From Eshraghiella crossota (GTDB taxonomy: Bacteria > Bacillota > Clostridia > Lachnospirales > Lachnospiraceae), in the NCBI RefSeq assembly GCF_025148445.1, contig NZ_CP102270.1:1442001-1506000 (forward strand): DNA of 64,000 nt. The letters are read 5' to 3'. The translations under genes were made by a program, and so were the position numbers. A model generated the notes under the pieces. It was not told where the DNA came from. It saw nothing but the letters and a program-made list of their open reading frames with translations, and did not search any database. This document shows positions 50,220 through 60,418 of the stretch, in pieces. The first letter of the stretch is position 1; every line of letters begins with the position of its first letter.

Positions 50220-51376
50220 CTGTTTTTTGTAAAATATTCAATCAAAGATCTGCGGATTTTCTGTCTTGTGATTTCCACAAGACCAAGCTTTGTATAATCC
50301 ACGTATTTGCATTTTACAATATCTTTTTTCAGCTGCGTGCATAACTCATCCGTAAGTATTTTTATATTGTCATCTTTCATATTGATAAAGTCAACAACCA
50401 CAATGCCGGATATATTTCTGAGTCTTAACTGTCTTTCAACTTCTTCCGCTGCTTCCATATTGATTTTAAGGAAGGTATCTTCCCTGTCTTTGTCTTTTCC
50501 GTCATATTTTCCGGTATTAACATCAATTACCGTCAATGCCTCTGTCTGTTCTATGACAAGATATCCGCCTCTTTTTAACCACACATATTTACTTAAAGCA
50601 TCGTTGATTATTTTTTCGATATTATACAATGTCTTGAGCGAAATCATTGTATCCTGATATAAAGAAACTGTATATTCTTTATCTGACAATGCCTCGTATA
50701 TTTCAGGAATGTCTGTGATTACCTCATCTTCTTTTCTTAACTTCATGGAAGAAACCATATCATCCACGGAATTACCGCCTTTTTTAATAAGTGTAAACGC
50801 GGGTCTCATAGAACTTATACGGACAATATCTTCAAATTCGTTTACAAGTTTTAGGGCTTCATCGCATATATCTTTATTATCCGCATGTTCTGCTTCCGTT
50901 CTTACGATAAAACCATATTCATCTGTAGCATATTCTTTGAGAAGTGTCTTTAATTCAGCAATTCTCCTGCTGTCGGTAATTTTTTTGGAAACTCCGATTA
51001 TTCCTTTGTTATCAAAAGAAATTGCAACATATTTTCCCGAAATATTAAGTTTACAGGTAACCATAGGTCTTTTGGTCTTAATGGCGTCCTTAACCACCTG
51101 TACAAGCACAATATCTCCCTGACACACTTTATCCGTATTCTTCCTGTTAAGAAAAATCACATGTTCTTCATTTATCGGCAGATAGCATATAATGCCTTTT
51201 GATATCTCGACAAATGCGGAATTTATATTGGGTACAACTTTATTAACCCTGCCTACATATATGTTATTAAGGATTGAACCTTCTTCCTCAATAACACGTA
51301 TTTCGGTCTCTTTGCCGTCTTCAAAAAGAACAGCCGTATTTTTTTCTCTGTATCCGGTAATTACTAATTTTTTCAA
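50216..51376 (-). CDS. rng: Ribonuclease E/G family protein
   Basis: A 386-residue endoribonuclease of the RNase G type, cutting single-stranded RNA in rRNA maturation and mRNA decay. The S1 domain (about 35-120, with NIYVGRVNKVVPNINSAFVEI) is followed by the catalytic part: TVIDVNTGKYDGK and GIVVVDFINMKDD carry the DNase I-like metal residues. The start is TTG 51376 (MKKLVITGYREK), with only a weak GTGGTG site. The order rng-rplU is common in Clostridia. Confidence 0.92.
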   Translation of the reverse strand: MKKLVITGYREKNTAVLFEDGKETEIRVIEEEGSILNNIYVGRVNKVVPNINSAFVEISKGIICYLPINEEHVIFLNRKNTDKVCQGDIVLVQVVKDAIKTKRPMVTCKLNISGKYVAISFDNKGIIGVSKKITDSRRIAELKTLLKEYATDEYGFIVRTEAEHADNKDICDEALKLVNEFEDIVRISSMRPAFTLIKKGGNSVDDMVSSMKLRKEDEVITDIPEIYEALSDKEYTVSLYQDTMISLKTLYNIEKIINDALSKYVWLKRGGYLVIEQTEALTVIDVNTGKYDGKDKDREDTFLKINMEAAEEVERQLRLRNISGIVVVDFINMKDDNIKILTDELCTQLKKDIVKCKYVDYTKLGLVEITRQKIRRSLIEYFTKNS

Positions 51377-51388
51377 AATAAAACACCA

Positions 51389-52435
51389 CTAAATAAGCTT
51401 ATTAAAAAAGCAGGAATATGCACCTGTATGACAGGCATTTCCTATCTGGAGTACCTTTGCCAAAAGAGTATCCTTGTCACAATCAAGATAAAGTTCCTTG
51501 ACATACTGGAAATGTCCTGATGTAAGGCCTTTAATCCATAATTCATTGCGGCTTCTGCTGTAATAAGTCATTCTCCCGGTTGATACAGTCTTATTATAAG
51601 CTTCTTCATTCATATATGCTACCATAAGGACTTCATTCGTCATGTAATCCTGCACAACCACAGGAATCATGCCATCAGAATTAAGCTTAAGCGAAGAAAA
51701 CATAACTTCGCATTCCTTACGTTCATATGTATGCACAGCTTCTTCTATATTGATTTTATTTTCATAAACAGCTTTTCCTATAATAGCTCCCTTAATACCT
51801 GCTTCATCAAGATTAGCGAGATCCTGCATTGAGGACATTCCCCCGGATGCAACTATATTAAGTCCTGTTTTATCGGTAAGCTCCTTTGTCATGGCAACAT
51901 TAGGACCGGAAAGCATTCCGTCCTTGGCTATATCCGTATATACTATGGTTCTTACGCCGTATGATTTCATCTTAAGGCATAAATCAAGTGCCTTAATGCT
52001 GCTTACCTGTTCCCAGCCCTGTATGGCAACCATTCCGTCTTTGGCATCAACGCCGACTACAATATGCTCTGCCCCGAATTTTTCCACAGCCGCCTTAACA
52101 AATTCAGGCTCATTTACTGCCTTTGTTCCGATTATAACCCTGTAAATTCCGTAAGAAAGCACACGCTCTATATCTTCCAGCGTTCTTATTCCGCCGCCAA
52201 GTTCACAAGGGATTGTCACTTCTTTAACAATCTTTTTGATTGTGTCTTCATTGACCGCTTTTCCTGCAAGTGCTCCGTCAAGGTCAACCAGATGTATAAA
52301 AGAAGCACCCATATCTTCAAAATATTTTGCAACTTTATAAGGTTCTTCGCTATATACCGTTATGTCCTTAAATTCACCCTGTCTGAGCCTTACACATTTT
52401 CCGTCTTTTAAATCAATTGCGGGATATAACTGCAT
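51389..52435 (-). CDS. HisA-HisI fusion (ProFAR isomerase / phosphoribosyl-AMP cyclohydrolase)
   Basis: A 348-residue fusion. Residues 1-240 are the HisA barrel (YPAIDLKDGKCVRLRQG, CELGGGIRT, YTDIAKDGMLSGPN, VASGGMSS). Residues 245-348 are HisI, phosphoribosyl-AMP cyclohydrolase, with MTYYSRSRNELWIKG, LTSGH, the DCDKDTLL metal site and the GNACHTG zinc site. It would catalyse histidine steps 3 and 4, with no HisE (pyrophosphohydrolase) domain. It starts two bases before the hisB stop region and ends the operon as seen. Confidence 0.94.
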   Translation of the reverse strand: MQLYPAIDLKDGKCVRLRQGEFKDITVYSEEPYKVAKYFEDMGASFIHLVDLDGALAGKAVNEDTIKKIVKEVTIPCELGGGIRTLEDIERVLSYGIYRVIIGTKAVNEPEFVKAAVEKFGAEHIVVGVDAKDGMVAIQGWEQVSSIKALDLCLKMKSYGVRTIVYTDIAKDGMLSGPNVAMTKELTDKTGLNIVASGGMSSMQDLANLDEAGIKGAIIGKAVYENKINIEEAVHTYERKECEVMFSSLKLNSDGMIPVVVQDYMTNEVLMVAYMNEEAYNKTVSTGRMTYYSRSRNELWIKGLTSGHFQYVKELYLDCDKDTLLAKVLQIGNACHTGAYSCFFNKLI

Positions 52436-52436
52436 T

Positions 52437-53024
52437 TTAAAGTGCTCCTTTCGTTGTAGGAAGTCCTGTTACTCTTCTGTCAATTCTTGTAGCTTCATCA
52501 AGTGACCTTGCAAAAGCTTTAAACATTGCCTCAATTATATGGTGGGCATTTTCACCATACATTTCCTTGATATGAAGATTCATACCAGCTGAATATGATA
52601 TGGCATAAAAAAATTCTTTTACCATTTCGGTGTCAAAATATCCTACCCTGTCCGTATTGAAGGTTCCGTCAAATACAAGATATGGTCTTCCGGAGAGATC
52701 AATGGCACACATTACCAGAGTCTCATCCATAGGAAGCAGTGAAGAACCGTACCTTCTGATGGATTTTTTATCTCCCAGTGCTTTTTTTATAGCTTCACCG
52801 AGAACAATTCCCGTATCTTCAATTGTGTGGTGACAGTCCACTTCTATATCGCCTTTAACCTTAACATCAAGATTAAAAAGTCCGTGCCTTGCAAAGCTTT
52901 TTAGCATATGGTCAAAAAAACCTATTCCGGTATCGACCTTCGCTTCTCCTGTTCCATCTGTTTCAAAATAGATTTCTATATCTGTTTCTGATGTTTTTCT
53001 TATTACTTTCGCATTTCTTCCCAT
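52437..53024 (-). CDS. hisB: Imidazoleglycerol-phosphate dehydratase
   Basis: A 195-residue dehydratase, the monofunctional bacterial length. GIGFFDHMLKSFARHG, DCHHTIEDTGIVLGEA and the C-terminal ENAHHIIEAMFKAFARSL supply the manganese-binding histidines. ATG 53024 (MGRNAKVIRKT) follows GGGAGA; the open frame runs into hisD further up. Confidence 0.96.
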   Translation of the reverse strand: MGRNAKVIRKTSETDIEIYFETDGTGEAKVDTGIGFFDHMLKSFARHGLFNLDVKVKGDIEVDCHHTIEDTGIVLGEAIKKALGDKKSIRRYGSSLLPMDETLVMCAIDLSGRPYLVFDGTFNTDRVGYFDTEMVKEFFYAISYSAGMNLHIKEMYGENAHHIIEAMFKAFARSLDEATRIDRRVTGLPTTKGAL

Positions 53025-53034
53025 AACTTTCTCC

Positions 53035-54324
53035 CTATTCAAATCTGACTTTAATTGAATTGGCATGGGCAGTTAATCCCTCTGCCTTGGCAAATGCTTC
53101 AATATCATCATGTATATCCATAAGAGCTTCCCTTGAGTAAGAAATAATGCTGGATTTCTTAATAAAATCGTCAACCTCAAGAGGTGAAAAGAACTTAGCC
53201 GTCCCATTTGTAGGGAGGACATGGTTAGGACCTGCAAAATAATCCCCCAAAGGTTCTGATGAATATTCCCCAAGGAAAATTGCTCCTGCATTCCTTATTT
53301 TAGTCATTGTCTGGAACGGATCCTTTGTTACAATTTCAAGGTGCTCGGAAGCAATTTCATTAACAACGCTTATTGCTTCCTCCATTGACTCCGCTACAAG
53401 GATATATCCGTAATTTTCAATAGATTTCTCAATTATTGCTTTTCTTGAAAGTTCATTAACAAACTTTGTCACTTCCTCGGATACCTTATTGGCGAGCTCC
53501 ATTGAAGTAGTTACAAGAATTGCCGATGCAAGTTCGTCATGCTCTGCCTGTGATAAAAGATCTGCCGCTACATAACGTGGATTGGCAGTCTCGTCGGCAA
53601 GTACCATTATCTCGCTTGGACCTGCTATGGAATCAATACCAACCTGTCCGTAAACAGCTTTCTTTGCAAGGGCAACGTAAATATTGCCCGGTCCCACAAT
53701 TTTGTCCACCTTAGGAATTGAATCTGTTCCGAAAGCAAGTGAAGCGATTGCCTGGGCACCGCCTACCTTGTATATTTTGTCAACGCCCGCCTCTTTAGCA
53801 GCAACAAGTGTTCCGCAATATATCTTTCCGTCCTTTGAAGGAGGTGTTGTCATAATAATCTCGTCAACGCCTGCCACCTTTGCCGGTACAACATTCATAA
53901 GAACCGATGATGGATAAGCTGCTTTTCCACCTGGAACATATACACCTACTCTCTTTAAAGGGGTGATTTTCTGTCCGAGGATGGTTCCCTTTTCATTAGC
54001 ATCAAACCAACTGTTTCTCTTCTGTTTTGCATGGTAATCCCTTATATTTACAAGAGCTTTTCTGATTATATCCACAAGCTTTGGATCTATTTCATCATAG
54101 GCAGCCTTGATTTCTTCATCTGCTACAAGAATATTTTCCGAATCAAGGTCATATCCGTCAAATTTCTTCGTGTATTCAAAAACAGCCTCGTCCCTTCTTG
54201 CCTTAATATCATCAATTATAGCTGCAACCCTGCCTTCGTATTCACCGTAACTGTTAGGGCTTCTTTTTAAAAGATTGGTTAAAATATCTTTCTTTGTATC
54301 TTCGCTAAGTGTCAGGATTCTCAT
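53035..54324 (-). CDS. hisD: Histidinol dehydrogenase
   Basis: A 429-residue zinc enzyme oxidising histidinol to histidine. The signature region starts near residue 227 ([19 protein letters not shown] and [14 protein letters not shown]), and the C-terminus has [14 protein letters not shown]. It overlaps hisG by four bases (ATGA). Confidence 0.97.
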   Translation of the reverse strand: MRILTLSEDTKKDILTNLLKRSPNSYGEYEGRVAAIIDDIKARRDEAVFEYTKKFDGYDLDSENILVADEEIKAAYDEIDPKLVDIIRKALVNIRDYHAKQKRNSWFDANEKGTILGQKITPLKRVGVYVPGGKAAYPSSVLMNVVPAKVAGVDEIIMTTPPSKDGKIYCGTLVAAKEAGVDKIYKVGGAQAIASLAFGTDSIPKVDKIVGPGNIYVALAKKAVYGQVGIDSIAGPSEIMVLADETANPRYVAADLLSQAEHDELASAILVTTSMELANKVSEEVTKFVNELSRKAIIEKSIENYGYILVAESMEEAISVVNEIASEHLEIVTKDPFQTMTKIRNAGAIFLGEYSSEPLGDYFAGPNHVLPTNGTAKFFSPLEVDDFIKKSSIISYSREALMDIHDDIEAFAKAEGLTAHANSIKVRFE

Positions 54325-54968
54325 CTGTTTTCCTCCTCAAGCTTTTTAAGCTTATCAATAATCTCTGAAATTCTTTTATTTTCCATCTTCATGCTAACCT
54401 GGTTTACAACAATCCTTGCTGATAAATCACAAACCTCTTCAAGCACGCAGAGTCCGTTTTCCTTAAGTGTTGTACCGGTCTCCACAATATCCACGATTAC
54501 CTCAGAAAGTCCTACTATCGGTGCAAGCTCTACAGAACCGTTTAATTTGATAATCTCCACCGTCTGATGTTTTACGTTATTAAAATAATCTTTTGCAATA
54601 TGAGGGTATTTGGATGCAACTCTTATAAGTTCGTGATTTTTAAGAAGCTCCCTTGCACTCTCCGGTCCGCATACACACATTCTGCATCTGCCTATTCCAA
54701 GGTCATATACTTCATAAAGCTTTCTACCTTCTTCAAGTATTGTGTCCCTGCCGACAATGCCTATATCCGCCGCTCCGTACTCAACATAAGTAGGTACATC
54801 AGATGCTTTTGCAAGGAAAAACTTAAAGCCAAGCTCCTCATTTGCAAAAATAAGTTTTCTTGTCTTTTCATCTTTCATTTCCTCACAGGTTATACCTATC
54901 TTTTCCATTATCTCCATTGCTTTTTTCGCAAGCCGTCCCTTCGCAAGGGCAAATGTAATATATCTCAT
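54321..54968 (-). CDS. hisG: ATP phosphoribosyltransferase, short form
   Basis: A 215-residue short-form HisG, first enzyme of histidine synthesis. [15 protein letters not shown] at the start, [10 protein letters not shown] and [19 protein letters not shown] are typical. The short form has no regulatory domain and needs HisZ, which is encoded directly upstream (2-base gap). Confidence 0.96.
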   Translation of the reverse strand: MRYITFALAKGRLAKKAMEIMEKIGITCEEMKDEKTRKLIFANEELGFKFFLAKASDVPTYVEYGAADIGIVGRDTILEEGRKLYEVYDLGIGRCRMCVCGPESARELLKNHELIRVASKYPHIAKDYFNNVKHQTVEIIKLNGSVELAPIVGLSEVIVDIVETGTTLKENGLCVLEEVCDLSARIVVNQVSMKMENKRISEIIDKLKKLEEENR

Positions 54969-54970
54969 TT

Positions 54971-56131
54971 TTACACCATATCCTTCATCACAATTACTTC
55001 ACTGTATTTTGACTCATCATCACAGGTACCGGAAAGAACTGTATTAATTCCTTCTTTTCTTAATTTGCCTGCAAGTCTGACCGCCTCTTTAAGATTGCTC
55101 TCATCGTATACAATAAGTCTGTTCTTAGTCGGTTTAACAACAACTATCTTCTGTCTTATTATTGCAAGATGAAGGAGATCTATCGTTATACAGAAACCAA
55201 TGGATGCTTTATCTTTGCCAAACTGTCCGATAAGATTATCATATCTTCCGCCATTGGCAATAGGTTCACCCACATCAAAAGTATATGCCTTAAATATTAC
55301 TCCTGTATAATAATCAAGTTCGCTTAACACACCAAGGTCAAAAGAAACATATTTTTCATAACCATAGTCCTTAAGTATGTCATACACTTCTTCAAGGTGG
55401 CTGATTGCAGATAATGCGGTCTCATTCTTTGTCATTGAAGCAGCCTGTGACAAAATATTAACATCTCCGAACATCTGTGGAAGCCTGTAGAAAATATCAT
55501 TATATTTTTCATCAATATTTTCTCTTGTAAGAAGTGCTTCTATTGAGAAAAGATTCTTATTTCTGATAATCTCCTTAAGCTCAGCAATGGAATCACCGGT
55601 AAGTCCGGCTTCTGCAGTTATTCCGCTAAAAAATCCCACATGGCCTACTTCAACCTGAAATTCAGTAAGTCCCGTACTGAGAATGGATTCAATAAGTGCC
55701 GCTATCATTTCTGCATCCGCTGCTGAAGAAGAATCACCGATAAGTTCACATCCTGCCTGGGTTGTCTCCATCAGTCTTCCCTGATAGCTTGAATTATTGA
55801 TAAAATTATTGCCTATATAACAGAGCCTTACAGGATTCTGCTCGCTTTCAAAATATTTAGCAGCGCATCTTGCTATCGAAGGTGTCATATCAGGTCTTAA
55901 AACTATGGTATTATTATCCCTGTCAAAAAACTTGTACATATTCTTAGATGATACAGAGCCTCTTTCCCTATTGTATACATCAAAAAATTCAAAAGAAGGT
56001 GTCTGTATGTCACTGTATCCGTATAACTTAAAAACTCTGTGAATCTTATCCCTGAGAATCAGCCGTTCTTCACATTCCCCGTTATAAATGTCCCTTACAC
56101 CGTCAGGTGTATGTAATAATTGTCTTTCCAT
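54971..56131 (-). CDS. hisZ: HisZ, regulatory subunit of ATP phosphoribosyltransferase
   Basis: A 386-residue histidyl-tRNA-synthetase-like protein without aminoacylation activity; it binds histidine and controls the short HisG. Class II motifs are seen in altered form ([30 protein letters not shown], and [23 protein letters not shown]), without the tRNA anticodon domain. GGAAAC precedes ATG 56131. It opens the operon. Confidence 0.95.
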   Translation of the reverse strand: MERQLLHTPDGVRDIYNGECEERLILRDKIHRVFKLYGYSDIQTPSFEFFDVYNRERGSVSSKNMYKFFDRDNNTIVLRPDMTPSIARCAAKYFESEQNPVRLCYIGNNFINNSSYQGRLMETTQAGCELIGDSSSAADAEMIAALIESILSTGLTEFQVEVGHVGFFSGITAEAGLTGDSIAELKEIIRNKNLFSIEALLTRENIDEKYNDIFYRLPQMFGDVNILSQAASMTKNETALSAISHLEEVYDILKDYGYEKYVSFDLGVLSELDYYTGVIFKAYTFDVGEPIANGGRYDNLIGQFGKDKASIGFCITIDLLHLAIIRQKIVVVKPTKNRLIVYDESNLKEAVRLAGKLRKEGINTVLSGTCDDESKYSEVIVMKDMV

Positions 56132-56195
56132 ATTATGTTTCCTTATGTTGGTTATTCGCTTTATTGTGGTAAAGCATTAACTTAGTAGCACGTTA

Positions 56196-56224
56196 AATAT
56201 ATCATGGATGATTTTCCTTGTCAA
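56196..56224 (-). promoter_or_regulatory. Promoter of the his operon
   Basis: A perfect TTGACA (56224-56219) and TATATT (56201-56196), 17 bases apart on the minus strand, with a TGA just ahead of the -10 (extended -10). The -35 overlaps the recU stop. The roughly 60-base leader has no room for a histidine T-box. Confidence 0.7.
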
Positions 56225-56748
56225 CCTCTCGAAGCCAAATCCTTTTGAAGCTGCTCCAGATAATGCACCAGAACGCCACCTTTTCGTCCTATGAGGTAGC
56301 TTTTGTCTATTTCATCGTATTTGATATGCTTACGTCCGTTTTCGTTGGCTCTATCCATAAATTTTTTAATATCCCGGTAAGGAATGTAATATTTCTCATC
56401 CCTATGGGTAAAATATAAAAGTATAAAAGCAATTCCGTCCTGTTTCTCAAAATCCGTCATAAACCTGAACTGGTGCTCATGTATGTTCTGAAGTGAAAAA
56501 TTATCCGATTTACACTCTTTCGCATCAAAACACACAGGTATTCCCTGAACAACACCTATATAATCCACCGTACTTTTCTGTTCAAAATACGCAAGGGTTA
56601 TGTGTCTTGATTCTTTATCGATGTTAATGGGTGTTATAGGTGTAGGTACTTTCTGTATGAGGGCAAGTCCGTGATTTCTGTAAACTTCATTGCTCATATT
56701 AATCATTTCCTCAAGAACCGAACCTCTTAGTCCTCTGGATTCTGCCAT
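56221..56748 (-). CDS. RecU-like Holliday junction resolvase
   Basis: A 175-residue RecU-family nuclease cutting four-way DNA junctions in recombination. The metal site is in TVDYIGVVQGIPVCFDAKE (near residue 61), and KYYIPYRDIKKF and GRKGGVLVHYLEQL follow, as in the family. It begins one base after the stop of the pseudouridine synthase frame. The usual neighbour (a class A PBP) is absent. Confidence 0.85.
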   Translation of the reverse strand: MAESRGLRGSVLEEMINMSNEVYRNHGLALIQKVPTPITPINIDKESRHITLAYFEQKSTVDYIGVVQGIPVCFDAKECKSDNFSLQNIHEHQFRFMTDFEKQDGIAFILLYFTHRDEKYYIPYRDIKKFMDRANENGRKHIKYDEIDKSYLIGRKGGVLVHYLEQLQKDLASRG

Positions 56749-56749
56749 T

Positions 56750-57694
56750 TTAATTCTCCTTAAAATATTTCGTAAAATTCACGGGATATGGCGTATTAAA
56801 ACTTTTTTCCGATATGTCCGGAAAATCATCCAGTTTCGGAAATACCACCTGATATGAATGAAGAAGCTGTTTTTTTTCTCCGTATTTCTCATTAAACACC
56901 TTGTCACCGTATTTAAAATCACCGAGAACAGGATGGGAAATTCCTGCAAGATGAGCTCTTATCTGATGTGTCTTTCCTGTAATAAGCCTCACCTTAAGAA
57001 GTGTCATATCATCTTTTGTGGCTAATGGCTCATATTCTGTATGAATCTCATAACTGTCCTTAACCGGATTATCATATATTACCACTTTATTGTTTTTCTC
57101 ATCTTTCCTTAAATATCCCTTTATTACAGATTTTTTATCTACTATGCCTTTGACTATTGTAAGATAGAATTTATGTATGCTCCTGTCTTTAATTATTTCA
57201 GACATCTTCTGCAGTCCTCTTAATGATTTTCCGGCAATCATAAGACCGCTTGTATTTCTGTCAAGTCTGTTACAGAATGATGGTTTAAACGTTGCAAGGT
57301 TTTCTTTGCCAAAACCATTATCTGTCAGATATTCTATAAGATATTCATTCATTGATATATCTTTATCCGAGGATTTCTGTGACAGTACCCCCACAGGCTT
57401 TGAAGCTAACAGAATATCATCATCTTCATATATGACATCAAGGCGAAACCCTGTTTTGCTTATATGCAGGGGTCCGCCTGTAAATTTATTTATGGTGTCA
57501 TCTGACATAAATATCCTGACACTGTCATTTTCTTTTAATATTTCATTGCCTTTGGCTTTTTTTCCGTTCAGGACAATATTCTTATTTCTTAACTGTTTAA
57601 AAATAAGGCCCGTACCGGCATTTTTAAGCAGCTTGAAAATATATTTATCAAACCTTTGTCCTGCTTCATTTTTTCCGATAATATATTCTTTCAT
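56750..57694 (-). CDS. RluA-family 23S rRNA pseudouridine synthase (RluC/RluD type)
   Basis: A 314-residue enzyme with an N-terminal S4 domain (about 12-75, GQRFDKYIFKLLKN) and the pseudouridine synthase domain. The catalytic aspartate is in CNRLDRNTSGLMI near residue 141, and TGKTHQIRAHL is the late motif. It immediately follows an uncharacterised membrane protein gene. The exact uridine targets are not predictable. Confidence 0.92.
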   Translation of the reverse strand: MKEYIIGKNEAGQRFDKYIFKLLKNAGTGLIFKQLRNKNIVLNGKKAKGNEILKENDSVRIFMSDDTINKFTGGPLHISKTGFRLDVIYEDDDILLASKPVGVLSQKSSDKDISMNEYLIEYLTDNGFGKENLATFKPSFCNRLDRNTSGLMIAGKSLRGLQKMSEIIKDRSIHKFYLTIVKGIVDKKSVIKGYLRKDEKNNKVVIYDNPVKDSYEIHTEYEPLATKDDMTLLKVRLITGKTHQIRAHLAGISHPVLGDFKYGDKVFNEKYGEKKQLLHSYQVVFPKLDDFPDISEKSFNTPYPVNFTKYFKEN

Positions 57695-58279
57695 TTATAT
57701 ACTCATTATGGAAACTTTTTCAAATACAACTTCCATATGTTCCTTCTGTTCAGGTGTCGGAGAGGTTTTTCCCGTCTCTATTTTTTTCAGATGTTTTTCA
57801 AACTCTCTGATATCGGTAAAAAGTTTAACTTTGGCATCAAAGTTATAATAATTAAGAAAATTTACAACCGCTTTTGAAAACAGTTCCTTTTCAGACTTGG
57901 GATTTCCCGAATATGCAGTAATATTCTCATCCTTGTCAATGGCAAGATATGTTATCTCATATCTTTTATCAAGTCCCGTCATCAGAAGTTCCGCATAAAA
58001 ATCCACATCAGGATATTCAGCTTTAATCTTTTCGAGATATTCCCTGTCGGCGTTGTTTTTCCATGGGAGCATCATATACTGGACGTATATCTTAGTTGTG
58101 GGAAGTACCGTGATTACAGCTAACACCGAAAAAAGATTCTTAGGGGTTCCGTAAATTATAAATCCCGTTACAAAAAATAAAAACATCATCAGAAAACCTG
58201 CAAGTGATCCCATAAGAAGTTTTTTCTTTCTTGATAAAAAATATCCCGGTTGTCCTTTAAATACTTTATTCTTTTTCAA
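57695..58279 (-). CDS. Membrane protein of unknown function
   Basis: A 194-residue protein I do not recognise. A basic N-terminus (MKKNKVFKGQPGYFLSRKKK) leads to two membrane helices (about 22-44 and 48-66), then a soluble cytoplasmic or outer domain of about 125 residues with mixed alpha/beta pattern (AELLMTGLDKRYEITYLAIDK). Its stop touches the ATG of the pseudouridine synthase gene (TAAATG) and it lies five bases after the SDR gene, so it belongs to the same operon. Confidence 0.7.
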   Translation of the reverse strand: MKKNKVFKGQPGYFLSRKKKLLMGSLAGFLMMFLFFVTGFIIYGTPKNLFSVLAVITVLPTTKIYVQYMMLPWKNNADREYLEKIKAEYPDVDFYAELLMTGLDKRYEITYLAIDKDENITAYSGNPKSEKELFSKAVVNFLNYYNFDAKVKLFTDIREFEKHLKKIETGKTSPTPEQKEHMEVVFEKVSIMSI

Positions 58280-58284
58280 AATTG

Positions 58285-59037
58285 TTACCTCTGGTCAAAA
58301 AATTTCATAAGCAGTTTATGTGGCACTATTTTACTTCCAACTTCTGCTGTTTTCATCATTGCCGAATACACACTGAGTTCATTGCCAAGTGCCGCATCCT
58401 TAATTGCTTTGTCCACAACTTTTTCTGCCGGCACGCGCATTTTCTTCTTGAAAGTACTTCCGTTGTCACCTGCAATATCAAAAAAGTCCGTATCAACAGG
58501 TCCGGGGCAGACGGAGGTTACCGTGATTTTCTTTTCCTTAAGTTCACAGTTAAGTGCTCTTGAGAAACTTAATACATATGCTTTGGTTGCCGCATACACG
58601 TTAAATCTTGGCTGTGGACAGAAAGCAGCCGCACTCGCCACATTAATAATTCTGCTGTGGGAAGAAATGTATTTTAGACATATACCTGTCATCTCTGTCA
58701 ATGCCTTACAGTTAAGATCAATCATACCTGTCTGTTCTTTAAGGTCAATTTCTTCAAATCTGCCGACCTTTCCATAACCGGCACAGTTGACAAGGATTTT
58801 AATGTCCGGATTTAATTCTTCAAGATAATCTCTAAACTGCTTCATATCTTCTTCGCTGGTTAAATCCATAGCAATAATTCTGGCATTTAACTTAATTTCT
58901 TCCTGAAGACTTTCAAGCAGTTCCTTTCTTCTGGCTATGAGCCAGATTTCATCAAGTTTACCATATCTTGCAGATATCTGTCTGGCAAACTCTCTTCCAA
59001 TTCCCGATGATGCACCTGTTACTACCGCAATTTTCAT
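58285..59037 (-). CDS. Short-chain dehydrogenase/reductase
   Basis: A 250-residue SDR. TGASSGIGREFA (residue 9) is the cofactor loop, NCAGYG the structural motif, and YAATK with the preceding serine (NVASAAAF) the active site. Members like this (YqjQ/DltE-like) reduce unknown carbonyl substrates. It overlaps the HAD gene by four bases (ATGA). Confidence 0.9.
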   Translation of the reverse strand: MKIAVVTGASSGIGREFARQISARYGKLDEIWLIARRKELLESLQEEIKLNARIIAMDLTSEEDMKQFRDYLEELNPDIKILVNCAGYGKVGRFEEIDLKEQTGMIDLNCKALTEMTGICLKYISSHSRIINVASAAAFCPQPRFNVYAATKAYVLSFSRALNCELKEKKITVTSVCPGPVDTDFFDIAGDNGSTFKKKMRVPAEKVVDKAIKDAALGNELSVYSAMMKTAEVGSKIVPHKLLMKFFDQR

Positions 59038-59702
59038 ATTTCAGCCTTTCTTAGTTCTTTAATAACTTCATTGAAATCATTTATATAATAATCCGCCTTA
59101 CGATGTTTTTCCTCATCTATATATACGGAATATTCATCAAAAACTGCACACACTCTCATGCCGGCATTATGTCCTGCTTCAATACCCTGTACAACATCTT
59201 CAAATACAAGGCTTTCTTTTGGCAGTACATTACATATCTTAGCATTTTTAAGATAAATATCCGGAGCCGGCTTTCCTGCTCCAACGTCGCACCCTGTCAC
59301 TATGGCATCAAAATATTTTTTTATTCCATTGGCTTCAATACATGCAAGGGCAAGTTCCATTGAATTACTTGTGGCTATGCCTGTTTTATAACCTTTATCC
59401 CTGAGTAATTCAAGTACAGGCATAACACCTTTTTTAAGCTTCACTTCATTTTTGTATTTATCAATTGCCATATTATTCCATATTTTTTTGATTTCTTCAA
59501 GACTTTCTTTAAGAGAAAATCTCTCTTTAAAATACACGGCTGTCTCCGAAAAGCTCATGCCTTCTATTTCTCTTTGTAAATTATCCGGAAGTTCTATATT
59601 GTGCTTTCCGAGAAATTCTATGTCAATTTTTTTCCACATCCACATGGAATCAACAATGGTTCCATCCATATCAAAAAAAACAGCTTTAATATTTTCAAAC
59701 AT
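59034..59702 (-). CDS. HAD-family phosphatase, beta-phosphoglucomutase-like
   Basis: A 222-residue HAD subfamily IA protein. The nucleophile and acid/base are in FFDMDGTIVDS (residue 10), then a helical cap (about 15-85), ATSNSME (motif II threonine/serine position), the lysine in GAGKPAPDIYL and VFEDVVQGIEAG (motif IV). Substrate not predictable. It shares one base with the upstream pseudouridine synthase gene. Confidence 0.88.
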   Translation of the reverse strand: MFENIKAVFFDMDGTIVDSMWMWKKIDIEFLGKHNIELPDNLQREIEGMSFSETAVYFKERFSLKESLEEIKKIWNNMAIDKYKNEVKLKKGVMPVLELLRDKGYKTGIATSNSMELALACIEANGIKKYFDAIVTGCDVGAGKPAPDIYLKNAKICNVLPKESLVFEDVVQGIEAGHNAGMRVCAVFDEYSVYIDEEKHRKADYYINDFNEVIKELRKAEI

Positions 59703-60418
59703 TATTTACCGCCTTTAAGCATATTAATTTCAGAATCAGTAAGCATTCTGCTGGTTCCTGTTTCCATATCTTCCGGCAAAGTGAGTGGACCCATACTTAT
59801 TCTTTTAAGGTATGTAACAGTATTGCCGACCGCTTCCATCATTCTCTTAACCTGATGATATTTGCCTTCTCTTATTGTCAGGTATGCCTTAGAGCCTTTG
59901 TCACCTGAGGACAATATCTGAAGTTCCGCCTCTTTAGCAGTAAATTCATCATCCACCTTAATACCGTTTTTAAACAGTTTCCTGTGTTCATCGGTAAGAA
60001 GTCCGTCAGTCTCCACATAATACTTTTTATCAACATGTTTTTTAGGAGATAAAAGCTCATGTGCAAGCATTCCGTCATTGGTAAGCAGCAAAAGTCCTTC
60101 CGTATCCTTATCAAGTCTTCCCACAGGAAAAAGGTCTTTTCTTTTGCTGTCTATAATATCCAGTACGGTCTTTTCTTTTCTGTCCTCTGTAGCCGATACC
60201 ACTCCTGCAGGCTTATTAAGAAGTATATATTCAAATTCAATATATTTTATGATATTTTCTTTGTAAGCTACTTCATCATTCAATGTGTCTGCTTTTTCAC
60301 CTGCAGACTTCACCTTATTTCCGTTAATATATACAAGTCCTTTTCTGATATCATCTTTAATTTCTGTTCTTGAACCTGCACCCATATCGGCAAGATATTT
60401 ATCAATTCTTATTTTCAT
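59702..60418 (-). CDS. RsuA/RluB-family pseudouridine synthase
   Basis: A 238-residue enzyme with an N-terminal S4 domain (MKIRIDKYLADMGAGSR, about 1-60) and the RsuA-type catalytic domain with aspartate in FPVGRLDKDTEGLLLLTN and EGKYHQVKRMMEAVG near the end. The 238-residue length and composition fit RsuA (16S) rather than the longer RluB. The ATG overlaps the methylase stop (TAATG), with GGAGA upstream. Confidence 0.9.
   Translation of the reverse strand: MKIRIDKYLADMGAGSRTEIKDDIRKGLVYINGNKVKSAGEKADTLNDEVAYKENIIKYIEFEYILLNKPAGVVSATEDRKEKTVLDIIDSKRKDLFPVGRLDKDTEGLLLLTNDGMLAHELLSPKKHVDKKYYVETDGLLTDEHRKLFKNGIKVDDEFTAKEAELQILSSGDKGSKAYLTIREGKYHQVKRMMEAVGNTVTYLKRISMGPLTLPEDMETGTSRMLTDSEINMLKGGK

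Noticed and set aside
51389..52435. Separate hisA and hisI genes
   Set aside because: A single uninterrupted frame covers both domains, with no internal start carrying a good ribosome site.
56132..56195. A histidine T-box leader before hisZ
   Set aside because: The promoter leaves only about 60 bases, too short for a T-box, and no antiterminator or specifier loop is visible.
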